DNA from: JBAZWE01 sp041658605
GTDB lineage: Bacteria; Actinomycetota; Thermoleophilia; BMS3ABIN01
Direction: 5' to 3'
DNA length: 24,478 nucleotides
Assembly (NCBI GenBank): GCA_041658605.1
Contig: JBAZZU010000032.1
Coordinates: 1-24,478 of the forward strand
Shown here: one piece after another, positions 15,830-23,687 of the stretch
Layout: every line of letters starts with the position of its first letter
How positions within the stretch are numbered: position 1 is the stretch's first letter
Position numbers and translations under genes: made by a program
The notes under the pieces: model-generated
Databases searched by the model: none
What the model was told of the DNA's origin: nothing
What the model saw: only the letters and a program-made list of their open reading frames with translations

Positions 15830-15996
15830 GGCGGCCACGCTGATTGCTAAAAAGCGAAAGATGGCAAGTAACTATAGCGCGGGCCAATGGACTGATAACA
15901 GGGGGCGCGGCCGCCATTTTTTACATACTTTTAAAGGCAGACTGAAACATCTGCCAAATCATGGCCCCGGGCCCCGACCCGGGGCCATTCCTTTTG
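15830..15996 (+). ncRNA. Candidate structured RNA
   Basis: GGCGGCC (15830-15836) closes with GGCCGCC (15909-15915), extended inward by CGC/GCG across one A-C mismatch and followed by six T's (15917-15922). Inside, TTGC and GCAA arms suggest a second helix. After it come a perfect hairpin GGCAGA/TCTGCC (15936-15955) and an 11-bp stem ATGGCCCCGGG/CCCGGGGCCAT (15961-15988) followed by TCCTTTT, a probable terminator. No coding potential is convincing. I cannot match it to SRP RNA, 6S RNA or a known riboswitch. Confidence 0.4.
15961..15995 (+). terminator. Strong hairpin with T-run
   Basis: Perfect 11-bp stem ATGGCCCCGGG/CCCGGGGCCAT with a 6-base loop, then TCCTTTT. It would end a plus-strand transcript starting near 15830. 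Confidence 0.6.
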
Positions 15997-16032
15997 CGCG
16001 GGGATGCGTATTAGAGAACGGCAAAAGCGGGC

Positions 16033-16145
16033 ATAATAGTTTAGCTGGGATGTGCCTGAAAGAAATGCACCTTAGAGATCCTGAATCCGGCTGTACGGAG
16101 TTGATGCCGGGCATAAGTAAAGGCCCGGACGGACCGGGCCTTTGA
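16033..16145 (+). ncRNA. Second candidate structured RNA or leader segment
   Basis: A CATAAT box (16033-16038) precedes about 80 bases with GTGC/GCAC and GGAT/ATCC arms and a CCGGC/GCCGG stem. It ends in AAAGGCCCGG/CCGGGCCTTT (16119-16128/16134-16143), a terminator-type hairpin. It could be a small RNA or part of the leader of the DUF47 gene. Family unknown. Confidence 0.3.
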
Positions 16146-16177
16146 GAGATGATAATCCTTAATGAAGCACATCTCTC
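16119..16177. terminator. Two adjoining hairpins
   Basis: AAAGGCCCGG/CCGGGCCTTT (16119-16143) is immediately followed by GAGAGATG/CATCTCTC (16144-16151/16170-16177) and a T-rich stretch (tatttatttt). The first is terminator-like in both directions; the second may act with it. Confidence 0.5.
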
Positions 16178-16289
16178 CGGTATTTATTTTATCCTGCATA
16201 CCCAATAAGATTATACCCGTGTACATGTCGGGCAAAACAGCATGAACCGGTTTCACGTAATCGCAACGAAAGCGGAGGTGGCGACCCAT

Positions 16290-16913
16290 ATGAGCGACAT
16301 GGTCCATGGCCTGCTCATCGCGCACAGCCAGAAAGTATCGATGGCCGTGCACGCCCTGAAAAGCGCCAGTGAAGCCTGGCAGCGCGGCGATCTCGAGGAC
16401 CTGGAACGCTACGTCGCCGACCTTTCAGACCTGGAAAAGGAAGCGGACTCGCTGCGCCGCAATGTCGCCAGGGAGATATCTGCCCCGGAGATCCCCCACG
16501 CGAAGCGGGAGCTTTTCCGGCGGCTGGTCCACGAGACCGACAACGTCGCTGACACTGCCCGCCGTGCGGGCCGTTTCCTGCTGATCATCAAGGACCTGCT
16601 CCTGCCGCCCCAGATCAAGAGCGACATCGTCAAAATGACCTCACTGTGCCAGGCAGCCATGTCGCGGCTGGCGGAGGCCATCCATTGTCTTAGCGAACCA
16701 CCCGAACGGCGTAGCGAACACGTGGCGCATATCAGCGAGTTGGAAGAAAGCGTGGACGACCTGGAGTTCAAGATCCAGCATGAGGCGTCAGGCCTTACGG
16801 TCGACACCTGGAGCGCCATCATCCTCTGGAGGCTGGTCATCACGGTCAGCCGCATCGCGGATAACGTCGAGGACGCGGCTGATGAACTACTGGCTTATGA
16901 GGGCGAGCTTTAA
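16290..16913 (+). CDS. PhoU-like DUF47 family protein
   Basis: 207 residues from ATG 16290, chosen because GGAGGTG ends nine bases upstream; an ATG at 16242 gives 16 more residues without a ribosome site. The protein is all-helical and rich in Glu/Asp and Arg, with repeated E..D....R heptad-like segments (DLEKEADSLRRNVARE, HETDNVADTARRAGR, RIADNVEDAADEL), as in the DUF47/PhoU-like family. Members usually accompany a low-affinity PiT phosphate permease and are thought to modulate it. No permease gene is in the window. Convergent with the PEP-synthase-like gene, with two dispersed repeats in the gap. Confidence 0.8.
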   Translation: MSDMVHGLLIAHSQKVSMAVHALKSASEAWQRGDLEDLERYVADLSDLEKEADSLRRNVAREISAPEIPHAKRELFRRLVHETDNVADTARRAGRFLLIIKDLLLPPQIKSDIVKMTSLCQAAMSRLAEAIHCLSEPPERRSEHVAHISELEESVDDLEFKIQHEASGLTVDTWSAIILWRLVITVSRIADNVEDAADELLAYEGEL

Positions 16914-16925
16914 AGCTGGAAAGAG

Positions 16926-17013
16926 CAGACCCTTCGCTGCGCTCAGGGTGACAACAGAAACCGTTGGTTTAGAACCGGGCTTCTCGGACCCTTCGCTGCG
17001 CTCAGGGTGACGA
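16926..17013. repeat. Two dispersed repeats between convergent genes
   Basis: GACCCTTCGCTGCGCTCAGG then GTGAC occurs at 16928-16952 and again at 16988-17012, identical over 25 bases. Same family as the copies at ~3425 and ~12365-12507. The second overlaps the last codons and stop of the PEP-synthase-like gene. Confidence 0.85.
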
Positions 17014-19284
17014 GCTTAAACCTTCCTCCCACTTAGCCACCTGGGACCTCGCGGTTCCCAGGTATGGCAGCGATATACCTACGGCGTCAAAACCCATTCC
17101 GACAAGCTTCTCCATCAGCTCCGGGCTCTGGGCTATGTCGCCCGCCGCGGCCACAAAAGTCTTGCCTTTGCCGCGGGCGGCGATCTCTTCAAGAAGCTGG
17201 ATCACGGCGGGATGCATGGGATCGAACAATGAAGAGACGCGTTCGCTCTCGCGGTCAACACCCAGACAGCACATGGTAAGGTCGTTGACACCGACGCTGA
17301 GGAAATCCGATTGCGCCGCTATTATCCTGTCGACCGTCAGGGCCGAGGCCGGCGTTTCGATGGAGGCGCCAAAAGCGACGTTCTCATGAGGCCTCAGGCC
17401 GACCTCGAAGGCGATCTGCCTGGCCCGCTCGTATTCGTCGACGCTGCGCACAAAGGGCACCTTGATGCCCAGGTTGTCGCAGCCGGACTCGACCGCCCGC
17501 CGCACTGCCTCGTACTCGGCGCGCAGCAGGACAGGATCCTGCAGCTCCCTGCCGATGCCGCGCCATCCCAGCAGCGGATTGCGCTCCAGGGGCTCATCCT
17601 CTCCACCGCGTAACCGCCTGAATTCGTCCGTGGGCGCGTCCAGGGTCTTGTACCAGACCTTCTTCCCCTTAAAAGCGGTCGCCACAACCTGCAGCGCTTC
17701 GAAGATCGATACGGTCAGCGTCTCCCCCTTGCCGTCCTTAAGCAGCCTGACCGGATGGACGCCGCCCTGGAGCAGGAGATAATCATTGCGGAAAGAGATG
17801 ACGCCATCGGCGATGCCCGCGGCTTTCTCGGCAGATTCGGGAACGTTGATCGTAGTCATCAGGAGTGTTTTTGTTTCGACCAGGCGCTCGGGTCCGTACT
17901 CGCGCTCCTTGACCCTGGGACCGATGCCGTCCAGCACCAGCCCGCGCCAGCCGTCGACGGTAACCACGTCACCGTCATGCAGCACAGCCTGCCCATAGCG
18001 GGTGCCAACGACGCATGGCACCTGGAACTCGCGCAGGATGTTCGCCCCGTGGCTCGTGGCGCCGCCCTCGTCGGCGACGACCGCGGCAGCGTCCTTGAAA
18101 CGCGGGGCGAGGTCCTGGGTCAGGCGGCGCAACAGCACGACTTTCCCCTTGACCAGTTTCGTGATGCCGTCCCGATCCGGGTCGATATTGATGACCTCGC
18201 CCCAGCCGATGCGGGGGCTGACGCCGATGCCGCGCACCATGACGATCTCCGGCTGCGTGTATTTGACCTGCCGCAGCGACAGTCTGTCGAGCCCGGTGAC
18301 CGGCCTTGTCTGAAGCAGCACCAGGCCATCTGGGCCGCGGCACCACTCGATGTCCTGCGGTGCGCCCAGGCCTTTCTCCGCCCTGATGCCGAATGAGACA
18401 AGCGCGCGCACGTCCTCGTCGGAGAGCTTGCTCTCTTCGCGGTTTTCAGGCTTGACGTCGCGACGCTCACCGTCGGCTCCGTAAAAAAATTCCTGCGGAC
18501 GGTTATCGCGGTGGATTATCTCCATTGTGTTTTTGTTTATCCGGTAGAGGTCCGGCGTCACATCTCCGGAGACGACCGCCGGGCCATAACCATAAGCCGC
18601 CTCCAGCACCGCGACGTCCCGCTCGCCGGTGGCCGGATCGACGGTAAACAGTACCCCCGAGCTCCTCGCCGTCTCCATCTGCTGGAAGATCAGCGCCACG
18701 GCCACACCAGCGGGATCGAGGCCCATCCTGAGGAGATAGCGGAGGCTGCGGGTGTTGAAAGCGGAGGTCCAGCACTTGCGGACGGCCTCGAACGTATTCT
18801 CCAGGGAAGAGACCCCGAGCACGGTTGACAGCATGCCCGAGAAAGAAGCTTCGGCGCTGTCCTCGTAAGACCCCGAGCTGCGTATGGCGAGCGGGCGGCT
18901 GTCGTGCACGGAGAGATCCTTGTAGGCGACCCCCATCTGCCGCGCCAGGTCAATGGGCATCACTGCTTCATTGATCAGCGAAGCGATGCGGCGCGCCGGC
19001 CCTTCGACGTCGGCCGGAGCAGCTGATAGCGCCGCCATCGCCGCTGATATCCCGCTCCCGATTCCCGACATTTCGATAAAGTAAGACCAGGCATCTGTAG
19101 TCAGCACAATGGCCGAAGGCGTCGGCAGGTCCAGCTTCGCGAGACGCGCGAGGTTCGCGGCCTTGCCTCCGGCGCGCGCGGTGGTCACCTCATCGAGGTT
19201 GCCTCCGGAGCGCAGGTCCAGCCAGAACTCTCCGGATAATTCCGGCGAGGATGCCTGATTTTGTTTTTCTGAATTAATGACCAT
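17002..19284 (-). CDS. PEP synthase-like dikinase lacking the catalytic cysteine
   Basis: 760 residues with the three-part layout of phosphoenolpyruvate synthase. ATP-grasp domain: AGGKAANLARL near 40, AIRSSGSYEDSAEASFSG near 135, LQTRPVTG near 330. Swivelling phosphohistidine domain: GGATSHGANILRE with the phospho-His and the regulatory-type Thr. TIM-barrel domain: NPLLGWRGIGR, ASIETP, VGVNDLT, HPAVIQLLEE. In the last motif the usual CGE/CGQ, whose Cys protonates the enolate, reads AAGD (FVAAAGDIAQSP), and GSND reads GVND. So classical pyruvate-to-PEP turnover is doubtful and ppsA is not assigned. ATG 19284 lacks a clear ribosome site. The last three codons and stop lie in a dispersed repeat. 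Confidence 0.85.
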   Translation of the reverse strand: MVINSEKQNQASSPELSGEFWLDLRSGGNLDEVTTARAGGKAANLARLAKLDLPTPSAIVLTTDAWSYFIEMSGIGSGISAAMAALSAAPADVEGPARRIASLINEAVMPIDLARQMGVAYKDLSVHDSRPLAIRSSGSYEDSAEASFSGMLSTVLGVSSLENTFEAVRKCWTSAFNTRSLRYLLRMGLDPAGVAVALIFQQMETARSSGVLFTVDPATGERDVAVLEAAYGYGPAVVSGDVTPDLYRINKNTMEIIHRDNRPQEFFYGADGERRDVKPENREESKLSDEDVRALVSFGIRAEKGLGAPQDIEWCRGPDGLVLLQTRPVTGLDRLSLRQVKYTQPEIVMVRGIGVSPRIGWGEVINIDPDRDGITKLVKGKVVLLRRLTQDLAPRFKDAAAVVADEGGATSHGANILREFQVPCVVGTRYGQAVLHDGDVVTVDGWRGLVLDGIGPRVKEREYGPERLVETKTLLMTTINVPESAEKAAGIADGVISFRNDYLLLQGGVHPVRLLKDGKGETLTVSIFEALQVVATAFKGKKVWYKTLDAPTDEFRRLRGGEDEPLERNPLLGWRGIGRELQDPVLLRAEYEAVRRAVESGCDNLGIKVPFVRSVDEYERARQIAFEVGLRPHENVAFGASIETPASALTVDRIIAAQSDFLSVGVNDLTMCCLGVDRESERVSSLFDPMHPAVIQLLEEIAARGKGKTFVAAAGDIAQSPELMEKLVGMGFDAVGISLPYLGTARSQVAKWEEGLSSSP

Positions 19285-19425
19285 CGTTACCGGGATATTA
19301 CATCTGGAAAAGCGACCAGCAGCGCAAGACTGGTGCGTTCATAAAGTGAAAGGTGCGCAAAACGAGTATTCCCCGGCGAGCTGCTTCCTTAACGGAATCG
19401 GGTCCGGTAAGGGTGCGACGAAACG

Positions 19426-20961
19426 CTAAATGGGCGCTCCCACGGGGTATGAGTACAGGTCTCCCAGGTCATCTTCACATGTTCCCTGAGCGGAAGCGAA
19501 GAATGATATCACGCCATACGGAACATCATATCTGACCTGCGTGGTCAGGTTGTTGCCCGCGGCAAGATTCCCCAGCAGTAGAGGAGTCGCGGTCACGGCT
19601 ACGACGCCTTGACTGGCATTAAGGGATGAAACCTGGATGTCATTGGCGTCGCCGTCACCGGCATTTTCGATTGTGTACTCAACAGTCAGGTAGCGGGCCC
19701 TGTAGTCCGCGTACGATGCCCAGTAAGTCCAGCCTGAAGTCAGGCTGAGATCCGGCGCACCCAGGGTGAAGGTCTCAAAAACAGCGTCGGCGGAATCTAT
19801 GGCGCTTACTTTCATCGCCGTATCCGCCTCGTCCACTTTTATGTGCTCATAGCCGTAATGGGAAAGGATGTCGCCCGCCTGCAGCGCTGGCGCTACGCTC
19901 AAAGGGGCGCCGCCGCCGCCGGTGATTATGTAGTGGATGCCGTCTTCCAGATGGTGCAGGTAGAAATGCTCATGCCCCTCGAAGACGACATCGACGCCGC
20001 CGGCAAGGAACAGCGCGTGGATCTCGGCCTTGTTCGCCTGGCCGGTCGCGTTGCCGACATTCGTCCAGGGGTCGCCGGCATGGGCGCCGGAGAAGAGCGG
20101 ACGGTGCATGAAGACGACAACCCATGGCTTGCTGTTTGCGGCAAGATCGCTGGTAAGCCATGTTTTCTGGTTGCCGGTTATCAAGCCTTCCTGTCCCGGT
20201 ATTTCAGTAGACAGGGCGATGAAATGCGTGTCGCCGTTATCGAAGCTGTAATAGTGCTCACCGTAGGTTGCGGCATCACCGCCGGTGTTGACCGGGAAGG
20301 TGAACTCCTGCTCGTAACCGGCTTTGCTGTTGGCATAATTGAGGCGCTCGTGATTGCCCGGCGCCACATACATAGGCACGGAATATGTGAGCGGTGTCGT
20401 CGCGGCGAACAGGCCGTCGTACTTGGCGACGTTCTGCGCCAGGGAATCACTGCCGGTACCAAAGATTATGTCGCCGACATTGAGCGAGAGGATGATGTTG
20501 TCCCCGATCATCTGGCTGATGATGCTGGAGAATGCCGCCGGCTGGACCGTGGTATCCGACGCCGGACGATTGTCGCCGACCACACCGAAGCTGAAACCGG
20601 TGCCCGGCGGACTGGCTGTATTGAAACTCTTGCCAGAGACGGCAATGGACGCGCCCGGATCGGCGCTGTCGGTGATGGTCAGCTGATAGCTTACGGTGGT
20701 GCCGGGGCTCAGCCCGTCCAGCAGGATCTCGTGCCGCGTGGCGCCGAGGCTGGTCTTACTGAAGGAGAATGCTGGCGGTGTCCCGCCATATTCGACGGTG
20801 ACGTCCGAAGTTACGTCCGACTTTACGACCAAGACCGCGGAGTCGGGGCCGACTTTGCTGATCGCTATGTTGTCTGCCGTAACTGCCAACGCCTGTGTGC
20901 CGCTCAACAGAACGAAGGCAAGAATAACGGACGTTAGGAAAGATAATATGCGAGTGCTCAT
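19426..20961 (-). CDS. Secreted purple-acid-phosphatase-like metallophosphoesterase (paralogue 1)
   Basis: 511 residues from ATG 20961, with AGGTG six bases upstream. Signal peptide: hydrophobic core at ~7-20 and cleavage after ALA (~26). Residues ~28-115 form a fibronectin-type domain as in purple acid phosphatases. The metallophosphoesterase core follows in order: GDNR, NVGDIIFG, APGNHE, FMHRPLFSG, FEGHEHFY, covering the metal ligands. The domain ends near 400. Residues 404-511 are the YWASYADYRAR-type domain shared with the proteins at 21109 and 1013. Extracellular hydrolysis of phosphate esters is likely; substrate unknown. Tandem paralogue of the next gene. Confidence 0.88.
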   Translation of the reverse strand: MSTRILSFLTSVILAFVLLSGTQALAVTADNIAISKVGPDSAVLVVKSDVTSDVTVEYGGTPPAFSFSKTSLGATRHEILLDGLSPGTTVSYQLTITDSADPGASIAVSGKSFNTASPPGTGFSFGVVGDNRPASDTTVQPAAFSSIISQMIGDNIILSLNVGDIIFGTGSDSLAQNVAKYDGLFAATTPLTYSVPMYVAPGNHERLNYANSKAGYEQEFTFPVNTGGDAATYGEHYYSFDNGDTHFIALSTEIPGQEGLITGNQKTWLTSDLAANSKPWVVVFMHRPLFSGAHAGDPWTNVGNATGQANKAEIHALFLAGGVDVVFEGHEHFYLHHLEDGIHYIITGGGGAPLSVAPALQAGDILSHYGYEHIKVDEADTAMKVSAIDSADAVFETFTLGAPDLSLTSGWTYWASYADYRARYLTVEYTIENAGDGDANDIQVSSLNASQGVVAVTATPLLLGNLAAGNNLTTQVRYDVPYGVISFFASAQGTCEDDLGDLYSYPVGAPI

Positions 20962-21108
20962 TCGTACACCTGACAGTCAGTTCCAACCGCTCCCTATTCT
21001 TTAATTCGACATAAAAGGGTGTAATAAGAACATCGAGTGAGGCCAAACCGTGGAAAGTATGGCCGAAGGGGAGGTCGTACCTGGAAGATACGGAAATAAA
21101 TATTATGC

Positions 21109-22650
21109 TCAGGCTGGCGCGGGACCGGGGTAAGCGTATGAACCGCCCGCGAGATCACTGCATGTCACATAAGTTACGGCCCGGAAAAACAGGACGCCGG
21201 GCGGCACAGAGTAATGATATGTGGCCGATATGTTCGAGCCGGCGCCCAGACCGCCCAGGGAGACTGGCGTGGCCGATAGCGGCATCACGCCGTTGGTCGC
21301 GGTCAGGTAAACGGCCTTAAGGTTGGTCGCGTCTCCAGAACCTGCATTGCTGAACTTATAATCGACCGACAGGTCGCGTGCCAGGTAATCAGCATATGTG
21401 GCCCAGTAAATCCGCGTCTGAGACAGGCCCAGAGCGGGTGTTCCCAGTGTGAAACTCTCCCGCGTCACACCGGTGGAGTCGATAACATTGACCTTCATCG
21501 AAGAAGCAGATTCATCGACTTTCACATGCTCGTAGCCGCTCCAGCTGAAGATATCCCCCGCCAGCGGCCATGGCGGCGTCATCAGCGGCGCGCCGCCGCC
21601 ACCGGTGATGATGTACTGGATGCCGTCCTCAACGTGATGATGATAATAATGTTCATGTCCCTCAAAGACGACATCGACTCCGTATTGGCGGAAAAGGTTG
21701 TGCAGATCCCACCGGTTCTGCTGCCCTGCAGTATTGCCGGTATTCATCCAGGGATCGGTCGTATGGACGCCGGCAAATAAAGGCCTGTGCATGAAAACTA
21801 TGGTCCATTTGCTGGTGTTTGCCGCCAGCTGCTGCTGAACCCAGGCCAGCTGGTTGCCGGTGATAAGCCCTTCCTGGCCGGGCAGTTCAGTGCAGAGCGA
21901 GATAAACCGGGTATCGCCGTTGACGAACGAATAGTACTCTTCGCCATATGTGACGGCGTCGGCGCCATTATTGACAGGCAAGGTAAATTCCTGCTCATAG
22001 CCGACGCGATTGCTGGCAGTGGCGATAGATTCATGGTTACCCACGGCAGGGTAAAGAGGAACCGAAGAAGTCAGCGGCGAGGTAACAGCGAAGAAACCAT
22101 CGTATTTGGCGATATTCTGCGCCAGGGAATCATAAAAGGTGCCGTAGATTATATCGCCGACGCTAAGTGAGAGGTCCAGGTTTTCGGCAGCCATCTGCTG
22201 GACGATCGTGGTCCAGACAGCTGGCTGGACAGTTGTATCGGTCCAGGGACGGTTGTCGCCGCCGACTGCATAACTGAACGGTTCGCCGACGGCGCGCGTC
22301 AGGTGGAAACTTTTTTCCGGAAGGCTGATGGATGAAGCCGGATTGGTGCTGTCGGTAAGAGTGACACGATAGTAGACGGTGGAACCCGGTGTCATGCCAT
22401 CAAGGACAACCTCGTGCCGGACCTGTGCGCCGCTTGTTTTCGTCAAGGTGTAGATTCCGGGACTTATACCGTAGTCGACGCTGACATCAGCAGTAACATC
22501 GGATTTTACGACCAGAACGGCTGCTGCTGGAGTGACTTTGCTGACAGCAACGTTTTTAATCTGAACACCGTACGCCGGAGCCACCCATAAAAACAGGGCC
22601 GATAAAAACGCAATAAATAATGTCGACTGTATTCGTCTCAACTGCATCAT
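21109..22650 (-). CDS. Secreted purple-acid-phosphatase-like metallophosphoesterase (paralogue 2)
   Basis: 513 residues from the first ATG of ATGATG at 22650, with GGAG about ten bases upstream. Signal peptide ends near AYG (~29). Same layout as its neighbour: fibronectin-like N-terminal domain, then GDNRPW, SVGDIIYG, AVGNHE, FMHRPLFAG, FEGHEHYY and IITGGGGAPL, then the shared C-terminal domain (406-513, YWATYADYLARDL). The two align over their whole length with almost equal size, so they arose by tandem duplication and have since diverged. 147 bases separate them; a joint transcript is possible but no terminator or promoter is clear there. Confidence 0.88.
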   Translation of the reverse strand: MMQLRRIQSTLFIAFLSALFLWVAPAYGVQIKNVAVSKVTPAAAVLVVKSDVTADVSVDYGISPGIYTLTKTSGAQVRHEVVLDGMTPGSTVYYRVTLTDSTNPASSISLPEKSFHLTRAVGEPFSYAVGGDNRPWTDTTVQPAVWTTIVQQMAAENLDLSLSVGDIIYGTFYDSLAQNIAKYDGFFAVTSPLTSSVPLYPAVGNHESIATASNRVGYEQEFTLPVNNGADAVTYGEEYYSFVNGDTRFISLCTELPGQEGLITGNQLAWVQQQLAANTSKWTIVFMHRPLFAGVHTTDPWMNTGNTAGQQNRWDLHNLFRQYGVDVVFEGHEHYYHHHVEDGIQYIITGGGGAPLMTPPWPLAGDIFSWSGYEHVKVDESASSMKVNVIDSTGVTRESFTLGTPALGLSQTRIYWATYADYLARDLSVDYKFSNAGSGDATNLKAVYLTATNGVMPLSATPVSLGGLGAGSNISATYHYSVPPGVLFFRAVTYVTCSDLAGGSYAYPGPAPA

Positions 22651-22733
22651 AAGGCATCCGCTCCAGATTTAAATTCGCATCACATACGATAATTCAGGCT
22701 GTTTCGTCCATAAAATTGGTAAATTTTTCCATG

Positions 22734-22757
22734 AAAAAACCCGCAACAATCTACGGG
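22734..22757 (-). terminator. Terminator of the zinc-ribbon gene
   Basis: On the minus strand CCCGTA pairs with TGCGGG (one T-G pair, 22757-22752/22745-22740 region) and runs into six T's (22739-22734). It lies 30 bases after the stop codon. Confidence 0.65.
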
Positions 22758-22787
22758 CTGGGGATTCCGCTGAATATGGTGAATATT

Positions 22788-23060
22788 TTAGTTCGCTGTT
22801 GTAACCCTGCGATGGTCAACACCGCTGAAGGGGCGCTGCACCTCGCGACGGTCGACAATCACATCGACGTCGGCATGCTCGGATACCGATTCGGAGTAAT
22901 TCTCGATGAGGTGAGCCAGCTGCCTGTCTATGACAAGATACTTGTGACCGTGATCCTCGGAGATAGCAAAACGGAATTTGCAGTGCGGGCAAGGAGAGAA
23001 AGCCCTGGCCGAAGCGCTATAGCTGACCTTATGGCAATGTGGACATACTAATTCTTCCAA
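22788..23060 (-). CDS. Small zinc-ribbon protein
   Basis: 90 residues from TTG 23060, chosen because AAAGG lies seven bases upstream and the zinc motif then starts at residue 5. ATG 23090 or GTG 23117 are longer alternatives without a ribosome site. CPHC and CPHC pairs (spaced ~15 residues) form a zinc ribbon. A middle segment is neutral, and the end VDRREVQRPFSGVDHRR is arginine-rich with an R-P-x-x-G-x-x-x-R-R pattern. This suggests nucleic-acid or protein binding, but no function is recognised. A plus-strand ORF over the same bases is a shadow. Confidence 0.65.
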   Translation of the reverse strand: MEELVCPHCHKVSYSASARAFSPCPHCKFRFAISEDHGHKYLVIDRQLAHLIENYSESVSEHADVDVIVDRREVQRPFSGVDHRRVTTAN

Positions 23061-23242
23061 TTTAAAACCTTTTCCCTTCCAGCCTCCCATGACTTTCAGG
23101 TGGATTGAGTTTACCACAGGCAGCTGAATTTTACTATCACTTCTTCGTGTAAAACCTGGTAATACCTGCCACCGTATTTTTATGAAATAGTTTGATTTTG
23201 CTGGCTTTTTTCCATGCGTCTGCTTTTGCTGGGTGAATGGGA

Positions 23243-23248
23243 TAGAAT
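23243..23248 (+). promoter_or_regulatory. -10 box for tRNA-Leu
   Basis: TAGAAT 29 bases before the mature tRNA 5' end. No clear -35, so tentative. Confidence 0.3.
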
Positions 23249-23277
23249 CCGTTTGACCGTGACGGTCCCCCCAATGA

Positions 23278-23366
23278 GCCGAAGTGGCGGAACTGGCAGA
23301 CGCGCCGGACTCAAAATCCGGTGGGGCTCACCCCCCGTGTGGGTTCGATTCCCACCTTCGGCACCA
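23278..23366 (+). tRNA. tRNA-Leu (anticodon CAA)
   Basis: 89 bases with the long variable arm of a class II tRNA. Acceptor GCCGAAG/CTTCGGC, anticodon stem CCGGA/TCCGG, loop CTCAAAA giving CAA, TTCGATT T-loop, and an encoded ACCA end. Its 3' part is repeated at 24140-24198. Confidence 0.96.
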
Positions 23367-23375
23367 GAAATCAGT

Positions 23376-23687
23376 TCAGGCTGCCGACAACTTCCGCACC
23401 TTCAGATTCTTGCGATTCTGTTCGGCCAGCCAAAGGTCATACTGAGTCTGCTGATTCAGCCAGCTCTCCGCCGATGCGCCGAAGGCTATCGAAAGCCGAA
23501 TGGCCATTTCAGGACTGATCCCGGCCCGCCCGTTAAGAATCGCCGACAGCGTTTTGCGGCTTACACCGAGAGCTTCAGCGGCAGCGGTGACAGTCAGGTT
23601 CAGCGGTTCCAGACAAAACTCCCGCAGTATTTCACCAGGATGGGGTGGATTATGCATAGCCATGCTTTTATTAGTGATAGTCTTCAT
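23376..23687 (-). CDS. higA: HigA-type antitoxin (XRE helix-turn-helix)
   Basis: Neutralises HigB and represses the pair. From ATG 23687 it has 103 residues and overlaps the end of higB by 17 bases; an ATG at 23663 just after the higB stop (95 residues, starting MAMHNPPHPGE) is equally possible, and neither has a clear ribosome site. HNPPHPGEILREF is the family start, followed by the helix-turn-helix VTAAAEALGVSRKTLSAILN and GRAGISPEMAIRLSIAFG, ESWLNQQTQYDLW. The stop is only nine bases from the tRNA-Leu 3' end. Confidence 0.9.
   Translation of the reverse strand: MKTITNKSMAMHNPPHPGEILREFCLEPLNLTVTAAAEALGVSRKTLSAILNGRAGISPEMAIRLSIAFGASAESWLNQQTQYDLWLAEQNRKNLKVRKLSAA

Noticed and set aside
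15837..15870. Hammerhead-type ribozyme (CTGAT ... GAAA)
   Set aside because: CTGAT and GAAA are present, but the GA after CUGAU and a real stem II are missing (only a GC/GC pair), and the closing stems do not fit.
17002..19284. Rifampicin phosphotransferase
   Set aside because: It has a full TIM-barrel domain after the phosphohistidine domain, which rifampicin phosphotransferases lack.
22716..23051. Plus-strand ORF opposite the zinc-ribbon gene
   Set aside because: The minus-strand frame has paired CPHC motifs, a ribosome site and a terminator. The plus frame begins inside that terminator.
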